A stretch of DNA of 64,000 nucleotides, from positions 10,672,664 through 10,736,663 of the forward strand of contig NC_051436.1 in NCBI RefSeq assembly GCF_001649575.2, in the 5' to 3' direction. The stretch is from Kryptolebias marmoratus (taxonomy: Eukaryota; Chordata; Actinopteri; Cyprinodontiformes; Rivulidae). Every line of letters begins with the position of its first letter. Position 1 is the first letter of the stretch. Made by a program: the position numbers and the translations under genes. This document shows, piece after piece, positions 1 to 13,631 of the stretch. A model generated the notes under the pieces. The model was not told the DNA's origin and made no database searches. It worked only from the letters and a program-made list of their open reading frames with translations.

Positions 1-19
1 GAACTGAAACGGCGCCTAC

Positions 20-3000
20 CAGCAGAGCTGCTTTGGCCAGCTCGCACTTCTCTGCCCGTCCGGAGATGGCGATGAGGTCGCATTTGCGGGGGACGAACTC
101 CGCCTCGGGACTGACGTCACCGTTCTCCTGCGGCGACGCCTCCTGACCTGCGAGTTCACCGCAGACAACAGATTCGAGCCGTTTAAAGGCTGCTTCTAGG
201 ACGTCGCAGCTCAGAGACGGAGAGAGAGAGAGAGAGAGAGTCGGAACCGCTTTCAAACACAACCCCACCCCCCGCCGCCGCGTTTCTAACCTGCGGCGCC
301 GTCGTCTCTCTCGGGGAACTTGATTTGGACCTCGTGCTCCCGGGTGATGTGCTGGATGCGGCAGCCTTTGGGCCCCATGATGGCGCGGTGGTAGCGCTGG
401 GGGATGGCCACTTCCACGCTCACCTGGGACTCCTGCGCACAGAGAAACAAGAAAAGCTAATTAAAGCGTTCAGGTTTTTTTTTTGTTTGTTTTTGGCATC
501 CATTGAGAATAAACGAACATGTTTGTCTCTTTGTCTGAGGTGCTGAAAAATTAAGCTTCATCCCACTAAAAACAACCATTTCTTTAATTTCTCCCACTTA
601 ACTAGTCTTTCTACTAGTACTTTAACTAGTACTCTGGTTCCCGTCTCACCAGGTCCTCTATGATCTCCTGAATGCGCTTCTTGGCCGCCTCCACGCAGTC
701 CTTGGCTCCCTTCAGCGTGACCCTCTGGCTGTTGGAGCCGGTGCGCGGGAAGCTCACGGCCACGCCGCCGTACTCCTCCGCCAGCTCCCGCAGCACCTGG
801 CCTCGCCGGCACACGAAGTGGCGGTGGTGGCGGACGTCCACCTCCATGCTGTCCTCCACGACGTCGTCCTGCAGGAAGGGCCAGGAAACTCGTCAGAGGG
901 CGGGGTTTAGGAAAGGGAGGCTTGGTTTTTAAAGGGATAGTTCAGAAAGTTTTGACGTGGGAAAAGGTTGTAAAAAAAAAAAAAAAAAAACGAACGCAGT
1001 TTGGAGACGATGTTTAATTTGGAGCGGACTGACGAGCTAACGGCTAACTCATCACAGCTGTTCACGCAAACCTCAACTTATAAACCTTTACGTTGCTATA
1101 AATGTCGGACTACGCCGCTAATTCATCACATTCCTGCTGAAAGTGCTACAGCCAGCTGCTGCTGCTCATACTTGCTCCGATTTCTAGGTAAATAAGTATG
1201 ATTCAAAACTGACGGCGACGTAAAGGTTTACAAAATGGCGTTTGCCTAAAATGCAAGGACATTTCTGAAATCGGAGCTGTCTTAAGATGGCACAGATCTG
1301 ACCTCGGATCAGCCGTTCGCTCGCCAACCCGGCGAGAATTAAACAGTTTGTCCAAACTGAGGTCCGTCAAAGAGCTATCCACAACAGGTAAGATGTTAAT
1401 TGTTCATAAGCTTTGCACAGAACCGCACTTTGAACTATTTGAACTGTTTCTTTAAAAACAGAAAGCAATCAGTTAAACCAAAATGAAATCCTGAGCGAAA
1501 AACAGACGTTATATCGCAATAAAATAAACTTTAAATGAGAAAAAATGATGTTTAATAAATAAAAATAATGGAGCAGAAAACTAACACAACTAATATAAAA
1601 CAAAAAAGCTTAAATCTACAGATTGTTTTTAATAATTTGAATCTAAAACGACTGAAGAGAGAGCTGTATGGATGTGTTTTTATTTAAAACAGGAAATCTG
1701 CAACAGGTGGAAGGAACAAGAAGGTAAAATCAAGCAAAAACGTAAGTAATGTAGGAAATAAAGCAAACAAAAAGTTACCAGGTTTTTGACCAGACTCTCC
1801 AGCTCCCTCTGGGCCTGGCGGACAGCTTCCTCCTTCCCTACAATGGTGATCAGCTCCTGCTCGGTGTCGTCGGGCGACGGGAAGATGATCCGGGCGCCCG
1901 TCCGGTCCCGCACGCGCCGGATGTTGGCGCCGCCCCGCCCGATCAGGAACTTGTGGTACTCTGGTTTGGCCTGCAGCTCGGCGGTGAAGTTGTTGACTTG
2001 CTGGAAGACGAAGACGAGAAGATAAATAAATTTAAAAAAAACAGGAATGAGTGTTTTGAATCCATCAGCGGACAGAACATCTCTGCTCCGACTGAAGCTG
2101 CTGTTACACTCCAGGAGAAGTCAGGAAGTCGGCTCTCGGTCACGTGGTTCAGTGACCAAACTTGAGCCATTTTGTTCTCATAGCGGCTTCGTTAACCGCT
2201 CCTCGACACGAGGCCCCGGGCCGGTTTGCGCCAGGCGTCGTGTGATTGGTCAGAAGTTTGTTTATGAGGGAAAAGCCGGTGAGCTCTAATGGAGCCGACT
2301 TTACGGCTGTTCCAGCAGAAACTTAGAAACCTGTGAGTTTAAAAAGACAGCGGAGACGCAGGCGGCTTGTCGCGGCTGCGGCGGCCTGGGAGGAAGAGCA
2401 CCTCGGCCCGGGCGGCGTGGGGGAGACGTCCCCTTGGTTCGCTCGTTACTGTCCACCGTCTCAGTCGGTTTAATGAACACGTCTGGTCACGGTGAGGGAA
2501 GCAAACATCTGTACGAGGACAGGAGAGCTGAGAAGGTGTTTTAACGATTAAAGGTGCGAGCGAAAATGACCACGTGACCGCCAACCGACTTCCCGACGTC
2601 CCATAGAGCACTTCAGAGCGTTCGCACCGACCTTCTCTTCGGCCAGCTGCAGCAGCTGCTTCTTGGCCTTCTCCACCTCGCCCGCGGGGCCTCTGATGGT
2701 GACTTTGTCGGAGCCGGAGCCCTCGGAGGGGAAGTGGATGTGGACGCCTCCGCAGTCCTCCATGATGGAGCGCACCAGGCAGCCCTTGGAGCCGATCAGA
2801 GAGTTGTGCAGCTTGGCCGGGATGGTGACCTCCGTCTCCTTGATGTTGGCCTGAGGAGGTGAAGGATTGGGAATATTTTAGCATCTGAAACACATTTCTT
2901 AAATTAAAAAAAACAGTACAATCATTATTTTAGCTGATTAGTTTTAGTTTTTAGACGCAGGACGCTGTCATCTCACCAGTTCCCTCTGGATGGCGAGGAC

Positions 3001-6000
3001 TCGGTCTCTGGCAGCCTCGCAGTTGCTCTTCTTCCCCGTGATGACGATCATCTCCGAGTTGCTGTTTTCCGTCGGCAGGTCGATCTTAGTGTTCGTCTCC
3101 TCGCGGATCTGCGGGCAGAAACCGTCACGGTTACTTTACGTGTCGCTCGCGTGTGCGCTCGCCGGCAGACCCGCGCTCGCCTCACCTTTTTGATGTTGGC
3201 GCCGCCTTTCCCGATGATGTTCTTGTGGAACTGCTTGAAGATGGGAACGGAGATGGAGAAGCTGTTCTCAATCTGCAGAGGGCAGAAATAAAAACGCCGT
3301 GAGTCGGAGCGGAGACGGGCGGGAACGGAGAGAGGGAGCGCGCGAGGTTGTACCAGGTCCGCGATGATCTTCTGCAGGAACTTGGCACATTTCTCCACCT
3401 CGTTCTTCGGGCCCCTCAGCTGGACGATGTCGCTCTTCTGCGACGGGTCAGGAAAGTTAATAATGACCTAAAAGCCAAGAGAGACGAAGGTAAAGGCGTT
3501 AAATTAAAGCCGAGTGGAAATAGGACCTTTTTACAGAACTGATAAAAGTGTTTCGAGGCAAACCTCACCTCAGGAAACTTGTCTCGAACTTCTTTGATCT
3601 TTTCTCCCTTCTGTCCGATGATTGTCCGGTGGAACTTCTGCTCCACGATCAGGTCTTTGGTGCGCTCATTTTCCTGGGGGAAAAAAAATGCGTTAAGTGT
3701 CAAAGAAACTCGTTTAGCTTCTACCAGAACGAGCCGCCTGGAACCTCCTCACCATCCTCTGGACCATCTCGATGAGCTCTCTTCGCGCCAGCTGCACCCC
3801 CTTCGGGTCTCCTTCGATGCGAACCAGGTTGCTTCTCTCGGAGTCCTGCGGGATCCTCACCGACACTTTGTACTGCTCCTTGATCCGATTGACTGCGGAA
3901 CGGGAGGGAGATCGTCGGCGCGGCACAAGAGGAATAAAAATAAATAAAACAAACGGGGAAAAGAAAAAGGAACGTCTCCCCGAGTGTCTGACGTGCAAAG
4001 AAACTTGAAACTAATTCTCCGCTGTAAGGTGTCACTCTCTGATTCGACAGAAATGTGGCGAGTTTAGATAATTATCTGTAAAACAGGAGTTCGTAACACG
4101 CCCGTCTGTCGGTGCAACCTTGGGGACGAAGGGTTGGACATTTCCTCACTAGTTGGACGTGAAGCTGAAGGAGAGACGAGGTTTAAAACAAAAAGGACGA
4201 CCTGCTACATTGACCCTGAAATCAATCGGGATCACCGTAGACCCAGGAGGTGTCCAGCTGAGCTCTTTAAAGAAAGGGGTGACCTGTGACCTTGACCTTT
4301 GACCCCGTGACCTAGAATTTAAAAAGGGATCATTGTAGACCCACGAGGTGTCCAGGTGTGAAGTCGGACATTTCTGTGATAAAAGCTCTTCATATAAGAG
4401 GTCTTTCAACAAGGGGATGACCTCTGACCCCCGTGACTTTGAAATCAATAGGGATCACCCTTTTCCCATGCGGTCTCCAGCTGTGCAGTTTAAGTTTGCT
4501 CAGACAGGAAAATGGCCACAGACGGACATGTCACCCGTTTAATAAAAATAACTTTCCTACAGAGGAAATTGAGTTTTGTACAAATAAATATACAAACTTG
4601 AGGCGTTTCTTTTGAGTCAGAAACGTATTTACAAGTTATTTTGAGGCTTTTAAATCACCGAGCAACAAAAATGCTTAAAAGGATTTATATAAAAACAGCT
4701 AAACATGTTTAAATCGATGTGTACGACGTGAAAACACGTGCTGTCCGGTCACTGCTTCCACCTGAACAAATACTTCATCTTGTTTTTACAGTACGATGGA
4801 TCAGACCGGTGCTAAATACTTTAAAGATTATTTTTTAACTACTTTTGAGTCGTCAGCTCGTTCCCAGTTTGGAGAAAAAGAGGAATGACCACCTCCAAAA
4901 CATCTCAAAACTTTAAAAATATTACTGCCGGAGTGTTCGCTGCGTTGCAGATATTTACACCACATCGTATTTGCGTCAAACGGACGTTTAGCGTGGGATC
5001 GCTAGAAGCTGCGACATGTCGTTGGCGGAGGCTGTGAAACTGATCCGGCTGTTACACCGTAAACGTACGATCTTAAAACTCTGGTAAAAAGAAATGCCGC
5101 GCAGTCAGATATGGAGGAAGAAAACCAGCTTCTGGATCAGCACGCCTGCTCTGAGAAAATAGAGACAAATTCATTGTTTCCTCCGACCACAGCGAACAGT
5201 TTGGAGCTCTGACGTATCTGAAATGTCAAAAACCCACCCTGACGTGGTCACTCTGTTAATCTTTGCAGTCATTAACGCGACTCGAACCCTCCCGGAGTCT
5301 TCAAAGACTTCCCTGAATAAAAACTTCTCTAAAAATAAATTTTAAAAAAATCCACAGCGAGCTCCGTCGGCGCCTTTAAATCCCCAACGATCCCAAAGGT
5401 TAGCAGACCGGCTTGTTTTTCTGCCGCCGTCAGCAGGAGACACAAATCCACTCACTGTTGGCGCCGTTCTTCCCGATGAGGTGTCTGTGGAAGCGTGGAT
5501 CTATGATGACTTCGGTGTAGTCCATCCTCACCAGCTGGACACACAGAGACGGAACAAAGGTTTGGAAAAATGTGGCTCCACATTTTGTCCACAGTTCCCC
5601 TCAAACCTGGAGCGGTTTTAGTCTGTGTTCCTCTAAGTGTCTTCATTTAAAGGCTGAAGGAGATCTTATTTTAGGTGAGAATATTCAACCACCTTTAAAT
5701 ATAAAACTCTATAAAGATGCATCTTATAAGTTTCATTTTATCAATGCAGATTCTCAGATTAAAACGATAATTATAACCTACAGATAATATTAATCTCAGT
5801 TAACTAGGAGCTAAAATTCCTTTTTTTTTAAGGGTATTTCATAAACATAAACACTTTCCTGAATCCTGAAGGTTTTCAGTTTACCTAAAGAGGTTAAACC
5901 TGACCTAAAATATAACAACTTTATTGTTCATTTGTAATTATTTGGCTATGTAGTCACAGGAGTTTTCTTTAACCTTAAAGTTGTAAAAAAACTAGATAAT

Positions 6001-9000
6001 CTTTATTTATAGAGAGAAATCACCTGAAATGTTGTCTAAAACCTGAGCTTTTTGAGTGTGTGTGTGTGTGCTGACCAGGTCCTGGATGATCTCCTGGATC
6101 TGGGCCTGAGCCTGCTCCACCTCCTCCGTCGGCCCCTCCAGACTGATGCGCTCCTCGCCGTCCGTGAACTCGATGTGAACCTGAAACCGTTAACGGACCC
6201 ACTTAAAGAACCCCGCCTTCTCCTCCGAACGTCTGCCGCAGTCAACCTTTAAATCTCCCATCCTGCTTCCACAACATCCAATCAATCCAAAGAATTCTGC
6301 CGACGTCAGCCGGATTTTGCTCGGCCATTACCCGCGGCAGCTGCAGCGTGATCCGCCCGATGTTCTGCCCTTTCTTGCCGATGATGAAGCGATGAAGCCA
6401 AGCGGGGGCGCTGACCTCCACCACCATCACACTCTTGGCCTGAACACACACACAGGTAAGGTTCAGGTTAACACACGAGTCTTTTATTAAAAACTCAAGA
6501 AGGGTGTGTAACTGCAGCTAATAAAAAAACAAAAAATTATTTAATTACGGCTGCATTTGAGGAGTGATCTGTATGAAGTTAACCCCCCCACCCCCGCCCC
6601 GTCTCGGCCCCGTCCTCACCTTGGCGTACACCTGCGTGAGCGCGGGCCCCAGCTTGTCGGGCTCGCCCCTCAGGATGATGGTTTCCGAGGCCGAGTCCAG
6701 CGGCGGCATCTCCACCGACACGCCGGTGGCCTCCAGGATCTCCTGCAGGGTGTTGCCCTTCGGACCGATGATGTACTTGTGCTGGGACTTCTTCACCTCC
6801 ACCGAGATGGTCGTGGTCTTCCTCTTCTGCGGGGGGGAACAAGACCAGAGGCCGGTGAGAGCTGGGGGGAGAACCCAAACCACGAGCGAGAAGAAAAACG
6901 GAGAAAGGCTCGAAGAAGCCGGCGTGGATTAGCAGACGGAGGAGACGAGAGGTGACCGCTCAGGAAGACCCATTTTGTTTTTGCCTCTCATACTTCTGCA
7001 CTAAACAACATTAGTATTCCCATCCTGTTGTTCTCCTCTGAAATCCAATTTTCTCTCCGCATCGTCTCCGTCTTGCCAATCAAAGGAGCTCATCGAGTGT
7101 ACACACACACACACTCACACACACACTTCCTCTCCGTGTTGGAACCATCCGTCTGATGCCTTTACGTTCGATCTCATCAGACAAACGAGATTTGGAAAAT
7201 GAAAAAATCACAACTGAAAAACAACAATAAAACCCAAACAAACAAACAGATTTGTTTATTTTATGTCGAGGAGTTTGAAGGGATCCAAGGGGGCGGAGCA
7301 AAGAAGTGAGAAGCGAAACGACAACCAGGCGAGAAAAAAAACCCTCAGAGTTCCTCCGGTTCCACTAGGTGTTTTTCTAACTCCGTCACTGACGGTTCGT
7401 AACAGATTCTGAGAGATGGCAACACCCTGAATGTCTGTGAAGCATCCGAATAAATGAAGGGAAAACTTCATCTCGCTCACGATGAATTCTTCATTTAAAA
7501 AATGCGATTCGGGACTAAATTTGGGACTAAATCAAACCCTCGGGCGCACATGAACGGAAGAAGAAAAGAAACCCTCGTTTCGGCGCCCACCTTGTCTTCG
7601 TAGATGGCTCGGATGCGGCTGACCGCCAGGGCGACGGCTTCCTTCTCTCCCGTGATGACGATCTCGTCCTTCGGCAGGCTGGGCGGGGGGATGCTGATGC
7701 GGGCGCCCGTCTCCTGGCTCAGCTCCTGCACCAGCCGGTTGTGCGCTCCGGCGATGAAGGGGTGGAAGGCCTTCTCCAGGGAGAGGCGCTCCACCGCTCG
7801 CTTGTCCTGCCCGAGGAGGAGGACGACAAACAGGGCAGTCATGCCGGCTGTGGCGGCCATCGTGAATTAGACTGACCGCAGAGGTTAACTGGTTGTAGCG
7901 GCACAGACAGAGGTTAATCTCTACGGGGCGTTTCATTGAGATCCGTCCGGTGGTTTAAAAGATATTTTTTGCAAAAACCTAAAACAAGCCAACCCTGACC
8001 AACCTGCTCGGCCGAGATCAGAAGGATTTCGTGGCGAGCCTTCTCGATGCCCTCCTTGGTGCCGGTGATGCGGATGTTGGCGCTGGGGTCGTCGGGTCGT
8101 GGAATGGCGATCTTGGTGGCGGTCTTCAGCTCGAGCTCCTGCAGCTTCTCGCCGTTCTTGCCGATGACGAAGCGATGGTGCTCTTTGGGGATGGCGACCG
8201 TGGCGGATGCCTGGGGGGGGAGGAAGGAAAGATGTGAGTTGGCGTCACTCCGCGGTGGAAAACGACCGAGTTGAGCTGTGATATTATTAAAAAGAAACGA
8301 ATGAAAAGCGTCCATCCGTTCCAAAGACGGCAACGTTTTTCCTGCAGTGTCGTGTTGATAACTGCAGCTTGGCTGAAGAAGTGAAGTTCAGAGCAGCTGA
8401 GGCGGAGATCAGCCTGAAAGGGGCCGCCCTCTGGGAGCTGACGGCCAACTTTCAGCTCCGCTTTTTGTCCTTAACCGACCTTTTTCTTTTCCAACCCTCT
8501 CCGAGTGTCTCTAGACTGAGTTATCAAAGACGAACAACTATGAGAGCCGTCTGTGTCCCTATCGTCGTTACATCCCTGATTTACTGGAGCGTCACATTCA
8601 AGAAAATCAAGAGTTCAGGGGTTCGCTTCGTCTGTCAGCACAAAGCCGAGCTCAGCGGGCAACTTTCAGACGTCTCCCTCATCTTTTAGAGATATAAATA
8701 AATTAAACGTAACTCCGAGAATCTGCACATTAAGCAAAGATGGAAGAGGGAGCTTTTAAACTTTCATCTAATCTGGTCCAACCCAAAATTTTAGCAAACA
8801 TTTGGTCAGTGGAATAAAATAAGCACTTTGAACTTGCATATAAGCAAATCTTTAACTTTACGGAGTTTAAAACTTCTAAATTAAATAGTTTATCAGATTA
8901 GACAAACTGAAATTCGCATCACTGTCAAATGAAGGCTAATCAGAAGATTAAAAAACAACATTTACACCCTCAAAAAAAATCACTCTTTACTTGGCTTTAG

Positions 9001-12000
9001 AACCCCCCCCCTCCTTAAGGTGTGTGGTGGTGCATCGCTCGATCAGGATGAAGCACACTTTCAGGGTGTTTGTTGCCGTTTTTACCGGCGCCGCCACAGT
9101 TCTCCCCTTAGACCGCGGATGTCGCAGACAAGGAAACGTCGCTGCTAAACAGCAGGAAGTGCGACCAGAAGAAGAGAAGCTAAGACGGGCGTTCGGCTCT
9201 TTATCACAGACACGTGACAAATTATTGGAATTACCAGACAGGAAGTCGAAGCCGGAGCCGTTACAGCGTCGACCACGGGACAAGTTTTAAGTCCTGCCTC
9301 TCGATGTAAACAAACAGGACTTTGCTCTTGGTAAAATTAGGAAAAAAACTAAAAAAAAAAAAGATTATTGAGGCGTTGACTCTTGTTGGGTCACGTCCTG
9401 TAGCTCTAACCTTCCTGCTGCATGATCAAAGATAATTTTTTCTAATTTGTTTAGCTGTAATTAGTCATTTCGCAGACCTCGTCTACGATTATAATGCATG
9501 TTTATGTTCTTCTTACACAAACTGCACTTCTTTAAAGTCTGTAGAACCAAACTGGCTTGCAGACTTTCAATTTAATCATGAAACGGATCCGATTTTATCG
9601 GTACAAGAACATAACAGGCCGATTTAATCCCAAAACTGCGTCGGTTCACAGCTGGTCTGCGTTCATCCCTGATTCGACACAAATCAGTCAATATTCACGT
9701 CTTACTAAACACCAATCAATGACAGCATGTAAGTGAGGACTACAACAGCATGTTATGAAGGTTATAAGTTAAAAAGACATTTATTACGTGTATACAACGC
9801 CTTATAACATTATTTAAAAATGAAAGGGCCTGATCTAACACACCTGTTTCAAACGGTTAAAATACCTCCTCGGCTCGTCATCGAGTTCTGCAGAAGCCCG
9901 GTAAAGGCTCCTTTATTTAAATCAGGAGTGCTGGAGAAGATAAACATCTAAAACATGCATGATCGTGACCCTCCTGGTCTACAGTCCACAGAGATTTACT
10001 ACACATGTATTATGTTTGCAATTAATACCGGAAAAAACTCCTTAGACAGCCTTTAATAATTGAACTTTTTTTTTCCCTTCCTCTGACTCCAGAGCTCCAA
10101 AATGTTGAATATTTATACAAGTGCAAGGATTCGTTTACCTGCGTCTGCAGGCGAGCTACGATTTCCTTGCGAGCCTTCATAACCGAGTCCAGTTTCCCAG
10201 TGACCATGATGGACAGGCCCTGGTCTTTGGCCAGGGACAGCTCGATGTGCGCGCCGGTTCGCTGCATGATGTCCAGGCACACCTTGGCCTCCTCTCCCTC
10301 CCCAAACTGGCTGTTGTCCTTGTAGCGGCGCTCCTCCAGGGGCACGTGGAACACCTGGTTGGAGGAAAATCAGAGTTCCTGAGAAGCGTTTGCTTTTTTT
10401 TTTTAAATAAAAAAATCGTATCGGCGTGTTTAAACCTTTCCGTGTGTTTACCGCAGTGGCTCCGTTTACCTGGGTGATAACAGAGGCTTTGATGGGCCTG
10501 ATCTTGCTCCCCCAGGCCGAAGCTGGCTCCCCGGTTTTCTCCCCTGGTGCCCCCTTCTCCGGCAGCGGAGGGAAGGCCTCCAAATAGGTGGGAATGTAGG
10601 CCTCATCCTCCGGGACGCAACCTGGCCCAGAGGGGCCGAGATAAAGAAAGGAGAGAAGGAAAACAAAAAAACACAGGAGGATTATGAACTATAAAAATAA
10701 AAACTCTGGTGGAAAGACTAGAAGTCAGTCAAAAAGACAAAATAATAACAGAAGAAGAAACGCCACCTCTCTGATTCCTACAAGTCAGGAGAAATTTAAA
10801 CGATCTGGTTTTTATCAGAATCCAAAATGATTCAAAGCTAACCTCAAGTGAAGAAAAACGCACAACAGATTCCACCGTGTCTTTATTTGTTAAACAGAAA
10901 TTAAGCCAAATTAAAAACTGCCTCCATCTTTGCTGCTTCCTCAGCTGCAGTCAGGAGCTGCTGATCAGACGTATCGATGAACTGATCGCCTCCATAACAG
11001 CAGCAGTTTGATCGCTTCGCTGCTCCGGAGCGGACAGGTGTGTGTGTTAACACGACGCCGGGGCGGAAAGACATCAGCAATGACCTCAGAGAGAAGCAGC
11101 TGTTGGGAGGGGTCAAAGGTCATTTCCGAACAGAGAGAAAGATTCTTCACGTTTCAAACAGCCGCCTGTCGGCCCGGGAGTGGAGGTCGCAGCAGATTCA
11201 CCCCGAGGTCAGACTGTGCAACGACCAGAGAAACTCTACAGGCCTCAGTTAGCAGGTCAAAGGTCAAAGGACATGACAGGACAATCAGAAGAAGACGGAA
11301 CATGTTTGTCTCGTCTGGAAGGACTGCAGGAGAAAACCTCGTCTCTCTGAAGACAACATGGCCGCCCGGCTGAGTTTCATCTGAATGAAACAGAAGACTT
11401 CTGGAACAACGTCCTCTGGACCAGAGTGGACATGTTTACCCATAATGCACAGCGGCACGGCTGGAGAAAACCAAACAGCAGCTGTCGGCACGGTGGTGGA
11501 GGGCTGATGGTTTGGGCTCCTCGCAGTCACCGAGTCGACCCTGAACTCCTCTGGAGACCAAAGGACTCTAGAGTCAAACGTGAGGACATCTGTCCAACAG
11601 CTGAAGTTTGGACCAAACTGGGTCCTAAAACAGGACAATGATCCACAAACAGCAGCTGCTCTACAACAGAACGACTCAACGAGAAGAGGATCCAGGTTCT
11701 GGAACGGTCCAGTTAAAGTCCAGAACCTGAAGAGAGCCGAGCAGAACCTCAAAGAACTGAAGCAGTGCTGTAAAGAAGGAGTGGGTCAAAGTTCTTCTAC
11801 AGCCATGTGACTGATTGTTATCGCAGCTGAATCATGGGGTGGATTTAGTTCTTTCACACAGTTCTGATTAACAAGTAATGACTCCGTGGAATCTGTTGTG
11901 TGTGTGTTTTTGTTCACTTGAGGTTAGATTTGAATAATTACACAACCTGTTAAAGACCGGGTCACTTTCTTACGTCCTGATACATAACCCTCCCCCATTA

Positions 12001-12156
12001 CTGCACCTCCCTCAGAAATAAGAGAACAAACAGGAAACGGGAGGACGAGTCTTTCCTAACACAGGATGGAGGGACGTTACCAGTCATGTCCTGGTCTTTG
12101 AGTCCGCTGCGGTGCTCCTCAAAGCTCTCCGGGGTCAACACTGCCACTGAGCTCAT
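20..12156 (-). CDS. hdlbp: Vigilin, multi-KH RNA-binding protein (3'-truncated by the window edge)
   Basis: Vigilin binds RNA in the cytoplasm and on the ER through up to 14 KH domains. Coding exons in transcript order: 12156-12081, 10621-10470, 10354-10139, 8210-8004, 7806-7591, 6826-6620, 6439-6332, 6180-6076, 5534-5456, 3892-3753, 3673-3569, 3467-3354, 3272-3186, 3108-2977, 2850-2632, 2000-1779, 868-650, 432-291, 147-20. All have GT/AG borders and the phases join to 2,874 nt (958 codons). The start reads MSSVAVLTPESFEEHRSG, as in vertebrate vigilin. GxxG loops visible include IGKNGEKL (KH2), IGPKGNTL (KH4), IGKKGQNI (KH5), IGKNGAN (KH6), IGQKGEKI (KH7), IGKGGANI (KH8), IGSKGCLV (KH9), IGRGGANI (KH10) and MGPKGCRI (KH12). 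KH1 lacks a canonical loop and KH11 has CRRGQ. Human vigilin is about 1,268 aa, so roughly KH13-14 and the C-terminus are missing. Confidence 0.97.
932..1450. mobile_element. MITE family gamma, copy 1
   Basis: The element opens with AAAGGGATAGTTC. It closes with the inverted counterpart around ACAACAGGTAAGATG, then TTCATAAGC and CACAGAACCGC. The same ends occur at 27845-28495 and 48712-49373. It lies inside an hdlbp intron, has no coding capacity, and includes an A18 run near 973. Family assignment rests on shared termini within this window only. Confidence 0.55.
3893..5455. repeat. hdlbp intron with a degenerate tandem repeat
   Basis: This is the largest intron between KH-coding exons. At about 4200-4480 it holds roughly three diverged copies of a 100-120 bp unit. 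Recurring marks are 'GGGATCA', 'GTAGACCCA.GAGGTGTCCAG' and 'GACCT.TGACC'. Similar dispersed tandem units are common in fish introns. The rest (4500-5455) is AT-rich with nothing I recognise. Confidence 0.6.
8211..10138. other. hdlbp intron, mostly featureless
   Basis: No convincing exon lies here on either strand. A degraded MITE-beta-like relic occupies about 9835-9990 (CACACCTGTTTC, TTCTGCAGAAGCC, AACATCTAAAACATGCA). A GC-richer stretch at 9000-9300 has open frames on both strands, but no family resemblance and no exon signals. Confidence 0.5.
10781..11984 (+). mobile_element. Decayed Tc1-like DNA transposon with long terminal inverted repeats
   Basis: TIRs of more than 100 bp face each other: 10781 to about 10905, and about 11866 to 11984. 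Both contain GTGGAATCTGTTGTG and TTCACTTGAGGTTAG in opposite orientation, and TA dinucleotides flank the outer ends. Between them, plus-strand frames retain broken transposase motifs: FWNNVLWTRVDMFTHN, then WRKPN, then GGGLMVWAPRSH, then KTGQDNDPQ across a frame change, then FWNGPVKVQNL. These match the DDE region of Tc1/mariner transposases. Frameshifts and stops show it is dead. It sits in hdlbp intron 1, antisense to the gene. Confidence 0.85.
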
Positions 12157-12182
12157 GGTTCAAGACTTATTCCACTTATCCA

Positions 12183-13075
12183 CTGAAAACAAGCACAGGC
12201 GCATTACAAAACAAAGCATGAATGAACGAAAACCTTGATATGTCAGACGAAGCAGCCAGCTCTTGGACACGTCTCTTAACGTCGACGACAGGGTGATCCA
12301 GCTGCGAAGGTCATTAGGAGCACGGGAGAGGTCTCCTTCCCTCTGTGCTCGGCTCCGAGCCCCAGAAGGACCTCGCGCGCCTCTGTGGCGTCGCAGCGCC
12401 GCCCCGAAGCGCCTCGCCACACCTGAGATACTCCAATTAACGCGTTAACAAACACGGCGAGCCACAAAAGCCTCGGAGGGGGTGGGAGAATCGGAGCTCT
12501 ATCACAACACCAGGAGCGTGTCTGAGGCTAAAAACAACCGCCGCCGCCGTCGACATTCTTCTGATGCACCGTCCCCGCGTGCATCACGGCGTTCTACCAG
12601 GAGGGTTCCTCTGACACGGGTGGAGACGCACAGAAACGACACCTACTGCAGCGGTTCACGTTCCATGTTCTCCATTAATCTTTTTTTACTTGTTTTTGTG
12701 TTGTTTTCTGCAGCCGAAATAATACCAGAGCTGCCTGGAGCTAATAACTCTCAACGTGAGGATGGTTTCGTGAAAACAGAAGTTTCTTTTTTCTTTCATT
12801 TCTTGCAGGATCATAACTCTTGCAAGCACAAGAGTGACTTTGCATTATTATGACATGTTCCGGCTAAACGCATTCCCCTGACACAGTACCGCCTGCAACA
12901 ATCATAATATTAAAAATAAAAAAACAATCAGATCTGGATTATGCATTCATGCCGGTAACCCGAACTCAACACGCATCCGAAGCGCGCAGCGACGCCAACT
13001 TTAGGCTGCGTAAATAAATGAGCGGGATCAGTCAGAGGGGCTCGGTTCGACCCGGTCCACCAGTTCCCAACTCAC
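12183..13075. other. hdlbp 5' intron, no recognised element
   Basis: The GC-richer part (12260-12660) has short open frames on both strands but no splice-consistent or family-like protein. I see nothing else to report. Confidence 0.4.
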
Positions 13076-13155
13076 CTGCGAAAGGTCGATTGCCAGAGAG
13101 TCCGTCCAGTTAGCGGCTACCGTCGGCGCTTCAGCGTGAGTGTGTGTTTCAGCTC
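13076..13155 (-). other. hdlbp: Probable 5' non-coding exon of hdlbp
   Basis: On the minus strand an acceptor (TTTTGCCTCCCAG) precedes 80 bases that end at a strong donor (TTTCGCAG then GTGAGT). It lies upstream of the start-codon exon, whose own acceptor is at 12183, and contains no long reading frame. This fits a 5' UTR exon. Transcript evidence is lacking, so alternative first exons are possible. Confidence 0.45.
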
Positions 13156-13631
13156 CTGGGAGGCAAAACAACAGAGAGGCTGAAAGTGAGCACGGTATAT
13201 CAGATGGATCTCCAGCACGAAGGCTGGCTTAATGTTGTAAACACCCACACTGCGCTGCACCTTACATTGTCTGGATATGATTCACAATCCTTTTATTTAT
13301 TTTTTAACCCCTCCACCCTCCTTCCTCCTCAGCTCTCTGCGATTAAACACTTTCTAGCTCAGGAAATTTGAGGTGGTGGGGGGAGAAACGCTAAAAAATA
13401 CTGCACTGCAACAACAAAACTGACATCCTCTGATTTCTTTTTGTTTTTCTCTCTTTTTTGCCTCAGAGTGAAAAACTCTTCAAACCTGCGAAACACATCT
13501 GAACATGTCCAGCTTTTATGTCTTCACTGTAAGTCGGTTTAATTGATGCAAAGTCGCATCGAGAAATCCCAAAACAAAATGAAGTTCAGTGTTAGGAAAC
13601 CACACGGGACTCTTCAAAAGTTACAGGGGGA

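Noticed and set aside
9001..9300. Overlapping frames on both strands suggesting a small gene
   Set aside because: No splice-consistent exons and no family likeness; lies within an hdlbp intron.
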